A stretch of 32,105 bases of DNA from positions 1-32,105 of the forward strand of contig JAISYN010000217.1 of assembly GCA_031269915.1 (NCBI GenBank). Reading direction: 5' to 3'. Below are positions 1 through 8,406 of the stretch, in pieces; position 1 is the stretch's first letter, and each line of letters begins with the position of its first letter. The stretch is from Synergistaceae bacterium (GTDB taxonomy: Bacteria; Synergistota; Synergistia; Synergistales; Synergistaceae). The position numbers and the translations under genes were made by a program. Under the pieces are notes generated by a model. That model was not told the DNA's origin and did not search any database. It saw only the letters and a list, made by a program, of their open reading frames with translations.

Positions 1-339
1 GTAGGTATCGGTTCGATGCTGTTTGATGTGATAGAAGTGAAAGGCGCTGACGGATTTGGAACCGATATTGTTAAAGAAGTCATCAAATCGAAAACCGCCG
101 AAGAGTTCGCGAGCCCTGAGATGGCGGCCCTCCTGAACAATGGCCGTACCGGCGCGGACGCGCCGTGGGAGTACATCGAGGGCAATCCCTACCCGACGCT
201 CAAGGACCCTGACAGCGGCACTGACTCGTATACCGGCCCCGGCGTGGGAGGAGGCGGCGGCTGCGACACGGGCGCGGCGGGCATGGCGGTTCTGGCCGCC
301 CTCGGCGTGGCGATGGTCGCGCGCAGGCGTTCGCGCTGA
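1..339 (+). CDS. C-terminal fragment of a secreted/surface protein with a Synerg-CTERM-like sorting tail (5' end outside window)
   Basis: Frame is open from base 1 (GTA GGT ATC GGT TCG ATG...). The C-terminus ...PGVGGGGGCDTGAAGMAVLAALGVAMVARRRSR has the Gly-rich/Cys motif, then a hydrophobic helix, then an RRRSR basic tail, as in Synerg-CTERM domains. Confidence 0.8.
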   Translation, partial: VGIGSMLFDVIEVKGADGFGTDIVKEVIKSKTAEEFASPEMAALLNNGRTGADAPWEYIEGNPYPTLKDPDSGTDSYTGPGVGGGGGCDTGAAGMAVLAALGVAMVARRRSR

Positions 340-384
340 CGAAGGGACCGTAAGATTCAGGGAAACGCCGATCAAATTCACCCG

Positions 385-401
385 AACGGCATTTTGCCGT
401 T
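385..401. terminator. short hairpin AACGGCA-TTT-TGCCGTT between convergent genes
   Basis: Perfect 7-bp inverted repeat with a 3-nt loop, between the convergent Synerg-CTERM gene and clpB. Confidence 0.4.
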
Positions 402-410
402 TGGAAACGC

Positions 411-451
411 GGGAGCCGCAAAGGTTTAAATCTTCAGCCTTTGCGGCTCCC
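411..451. terminator. 14-bp perfect inverted repeat, probable bidirectional terminator
   Basis: GGGAGCCGCAAAGG (411-424) / CCTTTGCGGCTCCC (438-451), 13-nt loop, between convergent genes. No clear U-tract on either side. Confidence 0.55.
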
Positions 452-497
452 CGGCCCTTCGCCGTGCGGAAATACAGCCGGCCTTCCCGCAGGGGAA

Positions 498-3107
498 CTA
501 CGTTTCGGCGGCGTGTATCACCACGTCGTTGCCCTGGTTTTCTATGATAATTTTGCCTCCGTCCGAAACGCCGCCCCGGATCAGTTCCCTCGCGATAGCG
601 GTCTCCAAGTTCCTCTGAATATACCGTTTTATGGGGCGCGCCCCGTAGACCGGGTCATACGCGTTTTTCGCTATCGCGGCAAGCGTGCCGGGAGTCGTTT
701 CTATCGCGATATTGCGGTCGGCGAGGCGGCGCGCCACCCCCTGTATCATCAGCGACACTATCCGCTCTATCTCCGACAGTTTCAGCGGCTTGAAGAGAAC
801 GACGTCGTCCACCCTGTTCAGAAATTCCGGTCTGAAATGTGATTTCAGCTCGGCCGTAACCGCGTTCTGGGCCGCTTCGCCAATTTCCCCGTCTGAGGTC
901 AAGCCGCCCGCGATGATGTCCGCGCCTATGTTGCTCGTCATTATTATGACCGTGTTCTTGAAACTCACCGTGCGCCCGTGGCTGTCGGTCACGCGTCCGT
1001 CGTCCAGAATCTGGAGCAGAATGTTGAACACGTCGGAATGAGCTTTTTCTATCTCGTCGAATAACACCACGGAGTATGGATGTCTTCTCACGGCCTCGGT
1101 GAGCTGTCCTCCCTCGTCGTAGCCCACGTAGCCCGGAGGAGCGCCGAGCAGGCGCGATGTGGAGTGACGCTCCATATACTCCGACATGTCTATGCGGACG
1201 ATGTTTTCCTCCGAGTCGAAGAGCGTCTCCGCGAGCGTGCGGGCCAGTTCCGTTTTGCCGACCCCGGTCGGCCCCAGAAAGATGAAACTCCCTATCGGGC
1301 GTTTGGGGTCGCCGATGCCGGAACGGGCGCGCAAAATGGCGTCGGAGACTAGTTGTACGGCTTCGTTCTGGCCTACGACGCGGGAATGCAATATTTCCGG
1401 CAGACGCAGGAGTTTTTCGCGTTCTCCCTCGACCAGCCTCGTTACCGGTATTCCGGTCCACTTGGATATGATGGAGGCAATTTCGTCCTCCGTCACTTCC
1501 TCACGCAGCAGTTTATCGCCGCCGCGCGACGCCTCCTCGCGCTCCTCCGCCTCGCGCAGTTGCTTCTGCAATTCCGGCAGAGCGCCGTGGCGCAGTTCAG
1601 CCGCTTTATTAAGGTCGTATTCCCGCTCGGCCTTCTCTATGTTGTTTTTGGTCCGCTCTATCCGCTCCCGCAGATCCCTGATCGCGGATATAGACGTCTT
1701 TTCCGCCTCGTAGCGCGCCTTCAGCACGTCGGATTCCTCCCGGAGGTTCGATATCTCTTTCGTGAGAACATCCAGACGCTCCGCGCTCGCTTTGTCATTT
1801 TCTTTTTTGAGGGCCGCCTCCTCGATCTCGAGCTGCATTACGCGCCTCGAAACAGAGTCGAGTTCCGCCGGCATGGAGTCGATGTCGGTCCTTATCGCCG
1901 CGCACGCCTCGTCGACCAGGTCGATTGCCTTATCGGGCAAAAACCTGTCGGATATATACCTGTTGGACAGGACAGCCGCGGCGACCAGCGCGTTGTCCTG
2001 AATTTTTACGCCGTGGTGCACCTGGAAGCGTTCTTTGAGGCCGCGCAGAATGGATATGGCGTCCTCCGTGTCGGGCGGCTCTATCAGAACGGGCTGAAAA
2101 CGGCGCTCCAGCGCCGCGTCTTTTTCGATGTGAAGCCTGTATTCGTCGAGAGTGGTCGCGCCTATACAGTGCAGTTCACCGCGCGCCAGCATCGGTTTCA
2201 GCATGTTTCCCGCGTCCATGGCCCCGTCCGCTTTGCCGGCGCCGACTATGGTGTGGAGTTCGTCGATGAATAGAATTATCCTGCCGTCGCTCTTCTGTAT
2301 TTCGGTCAGCACCGCTTTGAGGCGTTCCTCGAACTCGCCGCGGTACTTCGCGCCGGCGACGAGCGATCCCATATCCAAGGCAAAGAGCATTCTGTCCTTC
2401 AAACCCTCCGGCACGTCTTTGCGCACTATTCTCATGGCGAGCCCCTCGACGACGGCGGTCTTGCCGACTCCAGGCTCCCCTATGAGAACAGGGTTGTTTT
2501 TCGTCTTGCGGCTTAATATCCTGATGACCCTGCGAATCTCCTCGTCGCGTCCTATGACGGGATCCAGTTTGTTTTCGCGCGCGGCGCGGACGAGATCGCG
2601 CCCGTATTTTTCGAGAGCCTCATAAGAATCCTCCGGGCTCGCGCTCGTCACCCTCTGATTGCCCCTTATCCGCGTAAGCGCGGAGAGAAATCTGTCGCGG
2701 GTTATCCCGTACGATTTGAAAATTTTCGAGAGCGGACCCGACGGCAAGGCCATCAGTTGGATGAAAATATGCTCGACGGAAACATAATCGTCTCTCATTT
2801 TTTTCGCGTAGTTCTCGGACTCGACCATTACGCCCGCCAAATTTTGCGATACGAACACCTTGCCCGGCTGGTATCCCGAGCCGGAGACGCGGGGTATGGA
2901 AGCCATCTCGGACTCGATCGCGCGGCCAAGCGCGCCCGAGTCCACGCCCATACGCTCCAGAATACGCGGAATGAGCCCATCTTCCTGATTTATCAAGGCC
3001 ATGGCCATGTGCAGTTCTCCCGCTTCCTGGTGAGAGTACGATATCGCTATATTTTGAGCTTCCATCAATGCGAGCTGGGATTTTTCGGTCATTTTTGCGG
3101 AATTCAT
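498..3107 (-). CDS. clpB: ATP-dependent chaperone ClpB
   Basis: 869 aa with two AAA+ modules: [13 protein letters not shown] and [16 protein letters not shown] Walker A motifs, [10 protein letters not shown] near the C-terminus, Clp N-domain and coiled-coil middle domain. GGAGG upstream of the ATG on the minus strand. Confidence 0.97.
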   Translation of the reverse strand: MNSAKMTEKSQLALMEAQNIAISYSHQEAGELHMAMALINQEDGLIPRILERMGVDSGALGRAIESEMASIPRVSGSGYQPGKVFVSQNLAGVMVESENYAKKMRDDYVSVEHIFIQLMALPSGPLSKIFKSYGITRDRFLSALTRIRGNQRVTSASPEDSYEALEKYGRDLVRAARENKLDPVIGRDEEIRRVIRILSRKTKNNPVLIGEPGVGKTAVVEGLAMRIVRKDVPEGLKDRMLFALDMGSLVAGAKYRGEFEERLKAVLTEIQKSDGRIILFIDELHTIVGAGKADGAMDAGNMLKPMLARGELHCIGATTLDEYRLHIEKDAALERRFQPVLIEPPDTEDAISILRGLKERFQVHHGVKIQDNALVAAAVLSNRYISDRFLPDKAIDLVDEACAAIRTDIDSMPAELDSVSRRVMQLEIEEAALKKENDKASAERLDVLTKEISNLREESDVLKARYEAEKTSISAIRDLRERIERTKNNIEKAEREYDLNKAAELRHGALPELQKQLREAEEREEASRGGDKLLREEVTEDEIASIISKWTGIPVTRLVEGEREKLLRLPEILHSRVVGQNEAVQLVSDAILRARSGIGDPKRPIGSFIFLGPTGVGKTELARTLAETLFDSEENIVRIDMSEYMERHSTSRLLGAPPGYVGYDEGGQLTEAVRRHPYSVVLFDEIEKAHSDVFNILLQILDDGRVTDSHGRTVSFKNTVIIMTSNIGADIIAGGLTSDGEIGEAAQNAVTAELKSHFRPEFLNRVDDVVLFKPLKLSEIERIVSLMIQGVARRLADRNIAIETTPGTLAAIAKNAYDPVYGARPIKRYIQRNLETAIARELIRGGVSDGGKIIIENQGNDVVIHAAET

Positions 3108-3131
3108 AGATGTCAGCCTCCAGAAGATAAT

Positions 3132-3160
3132 TTGATTAATATTGACTATTATTATATATT
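3132..3160 (+). promoter_or_regulatory. putative sigma-70 promoter TTGATT-17-TATATT reading toward the csp gene
   Basis: TTGATT 3132-3137, 17-bp spacer, TATATT 3155-3160, in the AT-rich region divergent from clpB. Confidence 0.35.
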
Positions 3161-3428
3161 CTTATAAATCAATCAATGTCATTTATTGACGCGGGGGAGG
3201 TCTGCCGGATGTTTGAAGTGAAATATCCGCCGTTTTTCGTCGTTTTTCGCGTCCGCGAGCATTTTAATGTCAGGGGAATGACGTATAGCCTGTCAGTTTC
3301 TGCATATTCTAAAATTCTATATCCGTACCAGTCCGTAAAAATTTCAAGCAGGGAGGCATGTCATCTTTAGGACATTTTCTCGGACGAATGACACTTTGGT
3401 GCAGCGGGGTGTATTTTTTCAAAAAACC

Positions 3429-3457
3429 TTGACAGATGAAGAATTTTAAACTATTGT
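3429..3457 (+). promoter_or_regulatory. putative csp promoter P1: TTGACA-17-TATTGT
   Basis: TTGACA 3429-3434, 17-bp spacer, TATTGT 3452-3457. Confidence 0.55.
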
Positions 3458-3486
3458 TTGACTGTCAGATAATATCTGGCGATAAT
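3458..3486 (+). promoter_or_regulatory. putative csp promoter P2: TTGACT-17-GATAAT
   Basis: TTGACT 3458-3463, 17-bp spacer, GATAAT 3481-3486. The spacer contains the palindrome CAGATAATATCTG (3466-3478). Confidence 0.5.
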
Positions 3487-3509
3487 ATTTTGTTGGGAGG
3501 CAACATGAT

Positions 3510-3713
3510 TTGAAAAGCAACGGCACAGTGAAGTGGTTCAACGCAACCAAGGGCTACGGTTTCATCACTACCGACGATGGAAGTGACGTGTTCGTACACT
3601 TCAGCGCTATTCAGGGAGAAGGTTTCAAAACGCTGGACGAGGGGCAGAAAGTTTCCTTCGAAATTACGCAGGGAACAAAGGGGCCACAAGCTTCGGACGT
3701 TGTGAAGATCTAG
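3510..3713 (+). CDS. csp: cold-shock domain protein (CspA family), TTG start
   Basis: [51 protein letters not shown]: canonical CSD with RNP1 KGYGFI and RNP2 VFVHF. SD GGGAGG at 3495-3500. Confidence 0.97.
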   Translation: MKSNGTVKWFNATKGYGFITTDDGSDVFVHFSAIQGEGFKTLDEGQKVSFEITQGTKGPQASDVVKI

Positions 3714-3757
3714 TTTTATTGTGGCGGTGTTGTTATAAAGTTCTTAAAGAAGATAAA

Positions 3758-3781
3758 TTATCCGGCAGGATAAGCTTTTTT
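3758..3781 (+). terminator. intrinsic terminator downstream of csp
   Basis: TTATCC-GGCA-GGATAA stem (3758-3773) followed by GCTTTTTT. Confidence 0.65.
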
Positions 3782-3808
3782 ATGAAATTTAGGCGACATG
3801 AGACGACG

Positions 3809-3840
3809 ACAGGAGACGATCGAAAATCGTCTCCTGTTTT
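3809..3840 (+). terminator. second terminator-like hairpin immediately upstream of the lonB SD
   Basis: Perfect 12-bp stem ACAGGAGACGAT/ATCGTCTCCTGT, loop CGAAA, followed by TTT. Confidence 0.75.
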
Positions 3841-3858
3841 AATTACGGAGGAAAGCCG

Positions 3859-6393
3859 ATGTCTGTGCTTGAATTGAACAAGGTGCCGTTAGAAAAACTG
3901 AGAAAAAGAACCGATATCGCGTCTCTCGGTTTCGCTACCACGGACGAACTTGTGTGCAACGAACAGCTCATAGGCCAAACACGGGCCGTCAGCGCTATTT
4001 CGTACGCGCTCGAAGTCGACAGCAAAGGTTATAATCTTTTTGTCGTCGGAAACCCGGGCAGCGGCCGTACAACCTACGCGCTCAGGGAAATGAAAGAACG
4101 CGCTGCGAAAATGCCGCCTCCGGACGACTGGATATACGTATATAATTTCGACGAACCGGGCGAACCGCTCGCCATAAACCTGCCCGCCGGGTACGGCAAA
4201 AAACTTGATTCCGCCATGGAGGATCTTGTGGAGGACCTCAAGGTTAATCTCGGAAAAGCGTTTGACAACAGCGAATACGAGGACAGCAAAGCCTCTTTGG
4301 TGAAAGATTTCCAGGAGCGCGTCGGGGAGTTGATGGAGTCTCTGCGTTCTTACGCGATGGAGCAGAACTTTTCCATAAAAAGAACTCCCCAGGGGTTCGT
4401 AAATCTGCCGCTGATCAAAGAAGCGCCCAAAGCGGAGGAGATCGCGGACAGCGAGCCCGAAAGCCAGGAAGAGGAAAAAGAAGGCGAGACAGCGTTAGTC
4501 ACACGCGAGATGCAGCCGGAGGAATTTGAAAAACTGCCGGAAAGCGAACAGAGCGCCATACAGAAAAAGTCAGACGATATCGCCGCTCATACGCTCGAAA
4601 CACTGAGGGTGATGAGAGAGAGGGAAAAGGAACTTAAAGAACGGATAAAAGAACTCGACGGGGAAATATGCCGTACGGCAATTCATCCGATTTTGTCGGA
4701 ATTGAGGGAAAAATTTCCCGAGGACGCGAAACTCTCCGACTGGATGGACAAACTGGCGGATGATATCATAGACAACTACGGTATGTTCGTCGCCGCCACC
4801 AGGGACGAAAACGCCGAGGCCGATTTCAGCAGGTTCACAGTCAATGTGTTCGTTTCGAACGACCCGGATCAGGGCGCTCCGGTCATAAGGGAGACGAACC
4901 CGACATACTATAACCTGGTCGGCAAAATAGAGTACGAGAGCAGGCAGGGTTATCTCTACACGGACTTCCACAGAATCAAAGCCGGAGCCCTTCAGAAAGC
5001 CTGCGGAGGCTATCTGCTGCTGGAGGCGGAGAACGTGCTCCGTCAGTTTATGTCGTGGGACGCGTTGAAACGCGTTTTGACGTCCGGAGAGCTGACAGTT
5101 GAAAATCTGGGAGAGCATCTGGGTTACATTCCGGTGGCTTCTCTCCGTCCTCAGGCCATGCCCGTCAACGTGAAGGTCGTTATGGTTGGGACATATTACC
5201 TCTATCATCTGCTCAACGTTTACGACCCGGAATTTCAGAAAATATTCAAGATAAAAGCCGATTTCGAGCCTGATATGCCGCGCGACGGCGATATGGAGTA
5301 CCGGATGGCGTGCGTCATTGCGCAGTTCGTCCGCGACAACGGGCATATACCCTTCACCGCTTCGGCGGCAGGAGCGGTGATAGAATGCGCCGCTCGCCTC
5401 GTCGACGATCAGGAACGCCTGTCGACGCAATTCGACAAAATTTCCGAACTGCTGACGGAAGCCACCGTGTGGGCGCGGATGGACGGTTCTGAAATTGTCG
5501 ATCTGGAACATGTCAAGCGCGCGTCGCGGGAGAGCAAAAACCGTACCAATCTCATAGAGGAACGATATCTGCGCGCGTATGAGACCGGGGTTATGAGGAT
5601 CGACACCGCTGGCAGCGTGGTGGGGCAGATAAACGGTCTCACCGTGATTTCTCTGGTCGATTACACGTTTGGTCACCCGGTTCGTATCAGCGCCAACGTT
5701 TATATGGGCGAGGAGGGCGTCGTCAATATAGAGCGCGAGGTCAAACTGACAGGGCCTATTCATAACAAGGGGCTTCTCACCCTTTCGAGCTATCTTGGGC
5801 GGATGTACGCGCATGACATGCCCATAGCCGTGACCGCAAGGATAGCTTTCGAACAGACTTACGGCGGCATCGAGGGCGACAGCGCTTCATCCACTGAACT
5901 CTACTGCCTGCTTTCCGCTCTCTCCGGCGTGCCGCTCCGTCAAGATATCGCGGTTACCGGATCGGTGGATCAATTTGGCGGAATTCAAGCGATAGGCGGA
6001 GTGAACGAAAAGATAGAAGGTTTTTTCAACTATTGTAAGGCCGGGGGACTTACCGGGACTCAGGGAGTCATGATTCCGGCGCGGAACGTGCGGCACCTCA
6101 TGCTCAACGACGATGTGCTCGAAGCCGTGCGCGGCGGGATGTTCTCAATTTGGGCCGTCTCGTCCATCGACGAGGGAATAGAAATACTGACCGGAGTCGA
6201 AGCCGGCCGCGCGGATGAAAGCGGCAATTTCACCGAAGGCTCCATACACTCGCTGACTAAGACCTGTCTTGGCGGCTGGCTGAGACGTTCGGCGCGTTTA
6301 AAACGATCGCTCGCGAAAAAATCCGGCAAAGGCGGGGACGACGACGATGAGCAGGATGATATCCCGTTCGAAGACGATTCGGGCGAAGAATGA
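3859..6393 (+). CDS. LonB-like ATP-dependent protease (COG1067-type Lon protease family)
   Basis: 844 aa; Walker A VGNPGSGRTTYALREM. Proteolytic domain with GGIEGDSASSTELYCLLSALS (catalytic Ser) and AIGGVNEKIEGFF (Lys). SD GGAGG upstream. Confidence 0.93.
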   Translation: MSVLELNKVPLEKLRKRTDIASLGFATTDELVCNEQLIGQTRAVSAISYALEVDSKGYNLFVVGNPGSGRTTYALREMKERAAKMPPPDDWIYVYNFDEPGEPLAINLPAGYGKKLDSAMEDLVEDLKVNLGKAFDNSEYEDSKASLVKDFQERVGELMESLRSYAMEQNFSIKRTPQGFVNLPLIKEAPKAEEIADSEPESQEEEKEGETALVTREMQPEEFEKLPESEQSAIQKKSDDIAAHTLETLRVMREREKELKERIKELDGEICRTAIHPILSELREKFPEDAKLSDWMDKLADDIIDNYGMFVAATRDENAEADFSRFTVNVFVSNDPDQGAPVIRETNPTYYNLVGKIEYESRQGYLYTDFHRIKAGALQKACGGYLLLEAENVLRQFMSWDALKRVLTSGELTVENLGEHLGYIPVASLRPQAMPVNVKVVMVGTYYLYHLLNVYDPEFQKIFKIKADFEPDMPRDGDMEYRMACVIAQFVRDNGHIPFTASAAGAVIECAARLVDDQERLSTQFDKISELLTEATVWARMDGSEIVDLEHVKRASRESKNRTNLIEERYLRAYETGVMRIDTAGSVVGQINGLTVISLVDYTFGHPVRISANVYMGEEGVVNIEREVKLTGPIHNKGLLTLSSYLGRMYAHDMPIAVTARIAFEQTYGGIEGDSASSTELYCLLSALSGVPLRQDIAVTGSVDQFGGIQAIGGVNEKIEGFFNYCKAGGLTGTQGVMIPARNVRHLMLNDDVLEAVRGGMFSIWAVSSIDEGIEILTGVEAGRADESGNFTEGSIHSLTKTCLGGWLRRSARLKRSLAKKSGKGGDDDDEQDDIPFEDDSGEE

Positions 6394-7126
6394 CGGGCTT
6401 ATAGAGCGCGGAATTCCGCGTGCGGAGGATGAAAATCCGGCGTATGGCTCGTTCGAACATATCCTCCGCGTACTCGACGGTTTGGATTCGGTATATGGAA
6501 ACGAATCGGCCGCGCCCGACTCTTACGCGACCGGGGAACCGCTTGACGGGCTGATTTTGACGCTGCTTTCCCAAAACACAAACGACAAAAACAGGGACGC
6601 CGCTTACGGGTCTCTGCGTTCCATATTTCCAAAATGGGGCGACGTCGCGCGCGCGCGGACTTCTGAAATAGCCCGGGCTATAAAATCGGCCGGTCTGGGC
6701 GACATAAAGGCGGGCAGAATGAAGGCGATACTTGAAAAAATAGCGTTCGACTTCAAAGACTATACGCTCGCCGCGATGAAGGGCTGGGAGGCCGAAAAAG
6801 TCAGGGAATATCTGTCCTCGCTTCACGGCATAGGCCCCAAGACCGTTGCGTGCGTCATGGTTTTCGACCTGGGGCTTCCCGCTTTTCCGGTCGACACTCA
6901 CGTCGCCCGCCTATCGCGGAGGCTCGGATGGGCTGATAAAAAAACGCCCCCGGAAAAGATACAGGATTTTCTGGAATCGATCGTTCCCCCCGAGCGCTGC
7001 GGAGGAGGCCATCTCAACATGATAGAGCACGGCAGGGCGGTATGTCACGCGCGCGGCGGGGAATGCGGCGCTTGCGCCGTGAACGGTATCTGCCGGCGCA
7101 ATATCGAAAAGGAGCCCGCTGAATGA
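6347..7126 (+). CDS. endonuclease III-like DNA glycosylase (HhH-GPD, 4Fe-4S)
   Basis: HhH LHGIGPKTVACVMVF, VDTHVARLSRRLGW catalytic Asp region, C-terminal CHARGGECGACAVNGIC cluster. Start 6347 or 6356; overlaps the lonB 3' end. Confidence 0.9.
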   Translation: MSRMISRSKTIRAKNDGLIERGIPRAEDENPAYGSFEHILRVLDGLDSVYGNESAAPDSYATGEPLDGLILTLLSQNTNDKNRDAAYGSLRSIFPKWGDVARARTSEIARAIKSAGLGDIKAGRMKAILEKIAFDFKDYTLAAMKGWEAEKVREYLSSLHGIGPKTVACVMVFDLGLPAFPVDTHVARLSRRLGWADKKTPPEKIQDFLESIVPPERCGGGHLNMIEHGRAVCHARGGECGACAVNGICRRNIEKEPAE

Positions 7127-8277
7127 ATTTCGTGGCGGGCGTAGCGAAATGTCAGAACTATGAACGGGAGGAAGTCGAGCGTTCCATGACTCTCGCCGTG
7201 GAACGCGCCGGAGGGATGCCCGATATCGCGCCGCGCGAAGTGCTCGTGAAAGCCAATATGCTGTCTCCGTCGGAACCGGAGCTTGCGGTGACCACCCATC
7301 CGGAAATACTGAGGGCAATAGCCGGCGAGATACGGAAAACGTGCGATTTTCCGATTCGTATCGCTGATAATCCGGGGTACATATTCACGGACGCGGGGTC
7401 GCTGCTTGAAAAAACTGGGATAAACGGCATAACCGGGATAGAGGGCGTCACCGCCGGGCTGCTCTCGGACATGGGCATTCGGGATGTGAGACGCGATTCG
7501 TTCCGCGCGCTTGATAGCGCGCGTATATCCGCCAGGTATCTCGACGCCGGTTTCTGCGTAAACGCGGCAAAGCTCAAAACGCATGTCGAGACGGAAATAT
7601 CGGGCTGTATAAAAAATATTTTCGGCACGGCCGACATCGGCACCAGAAAAAAATGTCATAGTTCGCCGTCTCAGAAACGTCTCGCCGACGCTATCGTAGA
7701 CCTCTATTCGATAAGGCCTCCGGAGTTCAACGTTCTGGACGCGGTCGTCGGCATGGAGGGCGACGGCCCTTCGCACGGACAGCCCAGGCAGGTTGGATAT
7801 ATCGTCGCCGGGCGCAACGCGCTTGCCGTGGATTGGGTAGCTTCCGCCATAATGGGGTACGATGATCCTTTGTGCGTTCCGCTCATGGCTTCCGCGGCGG
7901 AACGGGGAATCGGGCCTCGAGCGCGCACGGAAATAGTATTGAACGGAGCCGATTGGGACGAACTTCCCGTAAAGGGATTCAAAAAATCCTCCGGGCTGGT
8001 CCGCGCGTTTCCGACATTTCTGCGAGGGTTTGTTCACAAATTGGTATCCATCTCCCCAAAACTCGACAAGAGGCGTTGTCTGGGCTGCGGAATTTGCCGC
8101 AATGTCTGTCCCGTCGACGCGATATCCGACGCGCCCGGCCCCGATGGGAAAAAATTGCCGGCGATCGATCGCCTGAAATGCGTATCCTGTCTCTGTTGCC
8201 ACGAGATGTGTCCTACGGGAGCCATGACCGCGCACAAAAATTTGCTCGCGCGGCTGGCCGAAGCATCCCGTTTCTAA
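7123..8277 (+). CDS. DUF362 domain protein with C-terminal 2x[4Fe-4S] ferredoxin domain
   Basis: KLKTHVETEISGCIKNIFGT and DAVVGMEGDGPSHGQPRQVG typical of DUF362. CLGCGICRNVCPVDAI and CVSCLCCHEMCPTGAM ferredoxin motifs. ATGA overlap with the upstream gene. Confidence 0.92.
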   Translation: MNFVAGVAKCQNYEREEVERSMTLAVERAGGMPDIAPREVLVKANMLSPSEPELAVTTHPEILRAIAGEIRKTCDFPIRIADNPGYIFTDAGSLLEKTGINGITGIEGVTAGLLSDMGIRDVRRDSFRALDSARISARYLDAGFCVNAAKLKTHVETEISGCIKNIFGTADIGTRKKCHSSPSQKRLADAIVDLYSIRPPEFNVLDAVVGMEGDGPSHGQPRQVGYIVAGRNALAVDWVASAIMGYDDPLCVPLMASAAERGIGPRARTEIVLNGADWDELPVKGFKKSSGLVRAFPTFLRGFVHKLVSISPKLDKRRCLGCGICRNVCPVDAISDAPGPDGKKLPAIDRLKCVSCLCCHEMCPTGAMTAHKNLLARLAEASRF

Positions 8278-8343
8278 TAGCCGCGCGTTGAAAATATGAA
8301 CGAGTTTCGAGCTTGCTGAATGGGCGCGATAGTCTGTCCGGTG

Positions 8344-8352
8344 TGGTAAAAT
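8344..8352 (+). promoter_or_regulatory. putative extended -10 (TGGTAAAAT) for secA
   Basis: TGnTAAAAT in the 129-bp gap upstream of secA; no good -35. Confidence 0.3.
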
Positions 8353-8406
8353 AACTTCGTGCCGCCGTTTTTTTGCGCCTGGTTCATGGAGGTTAAATAG
8401 AAAATT

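Noticed and set aside
1353-2273. 306-codon + strand ORF inside clpB
   Set aside because: Antisense to the clpB coding region; no domain signature.
3176-3370. 64-aa ORF in the clpB-csp intergenic region
   Set aside because: No SD, no recognisable protein features; more likely non-coding.
3358-3432. 24-aa ORF (MSSLGHFLGRMTLWCSGVYFFKKP) after GGGAGGC
   Set aside because: SD-to-ATG spacing of only about 1 nt and stop inside the csp -35 box; probably chance.
3108-3509. CIRCE/HrcA operator for clpB
   Set aside because: Looked for TTAGCACTC-N9-GAGTGCTAA; not present.
4570-5814. 414-codon minus-strand ORF inside lonB
   Set aside because: Shadow ORF of a strongly supported protease gene; no domain signature.
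7045-8235. 396-codon minus-strand ORF opposite the DUF362 gene
   Set aside because: Shadow ORF; the + strand ferredoxin motifs are decisive.
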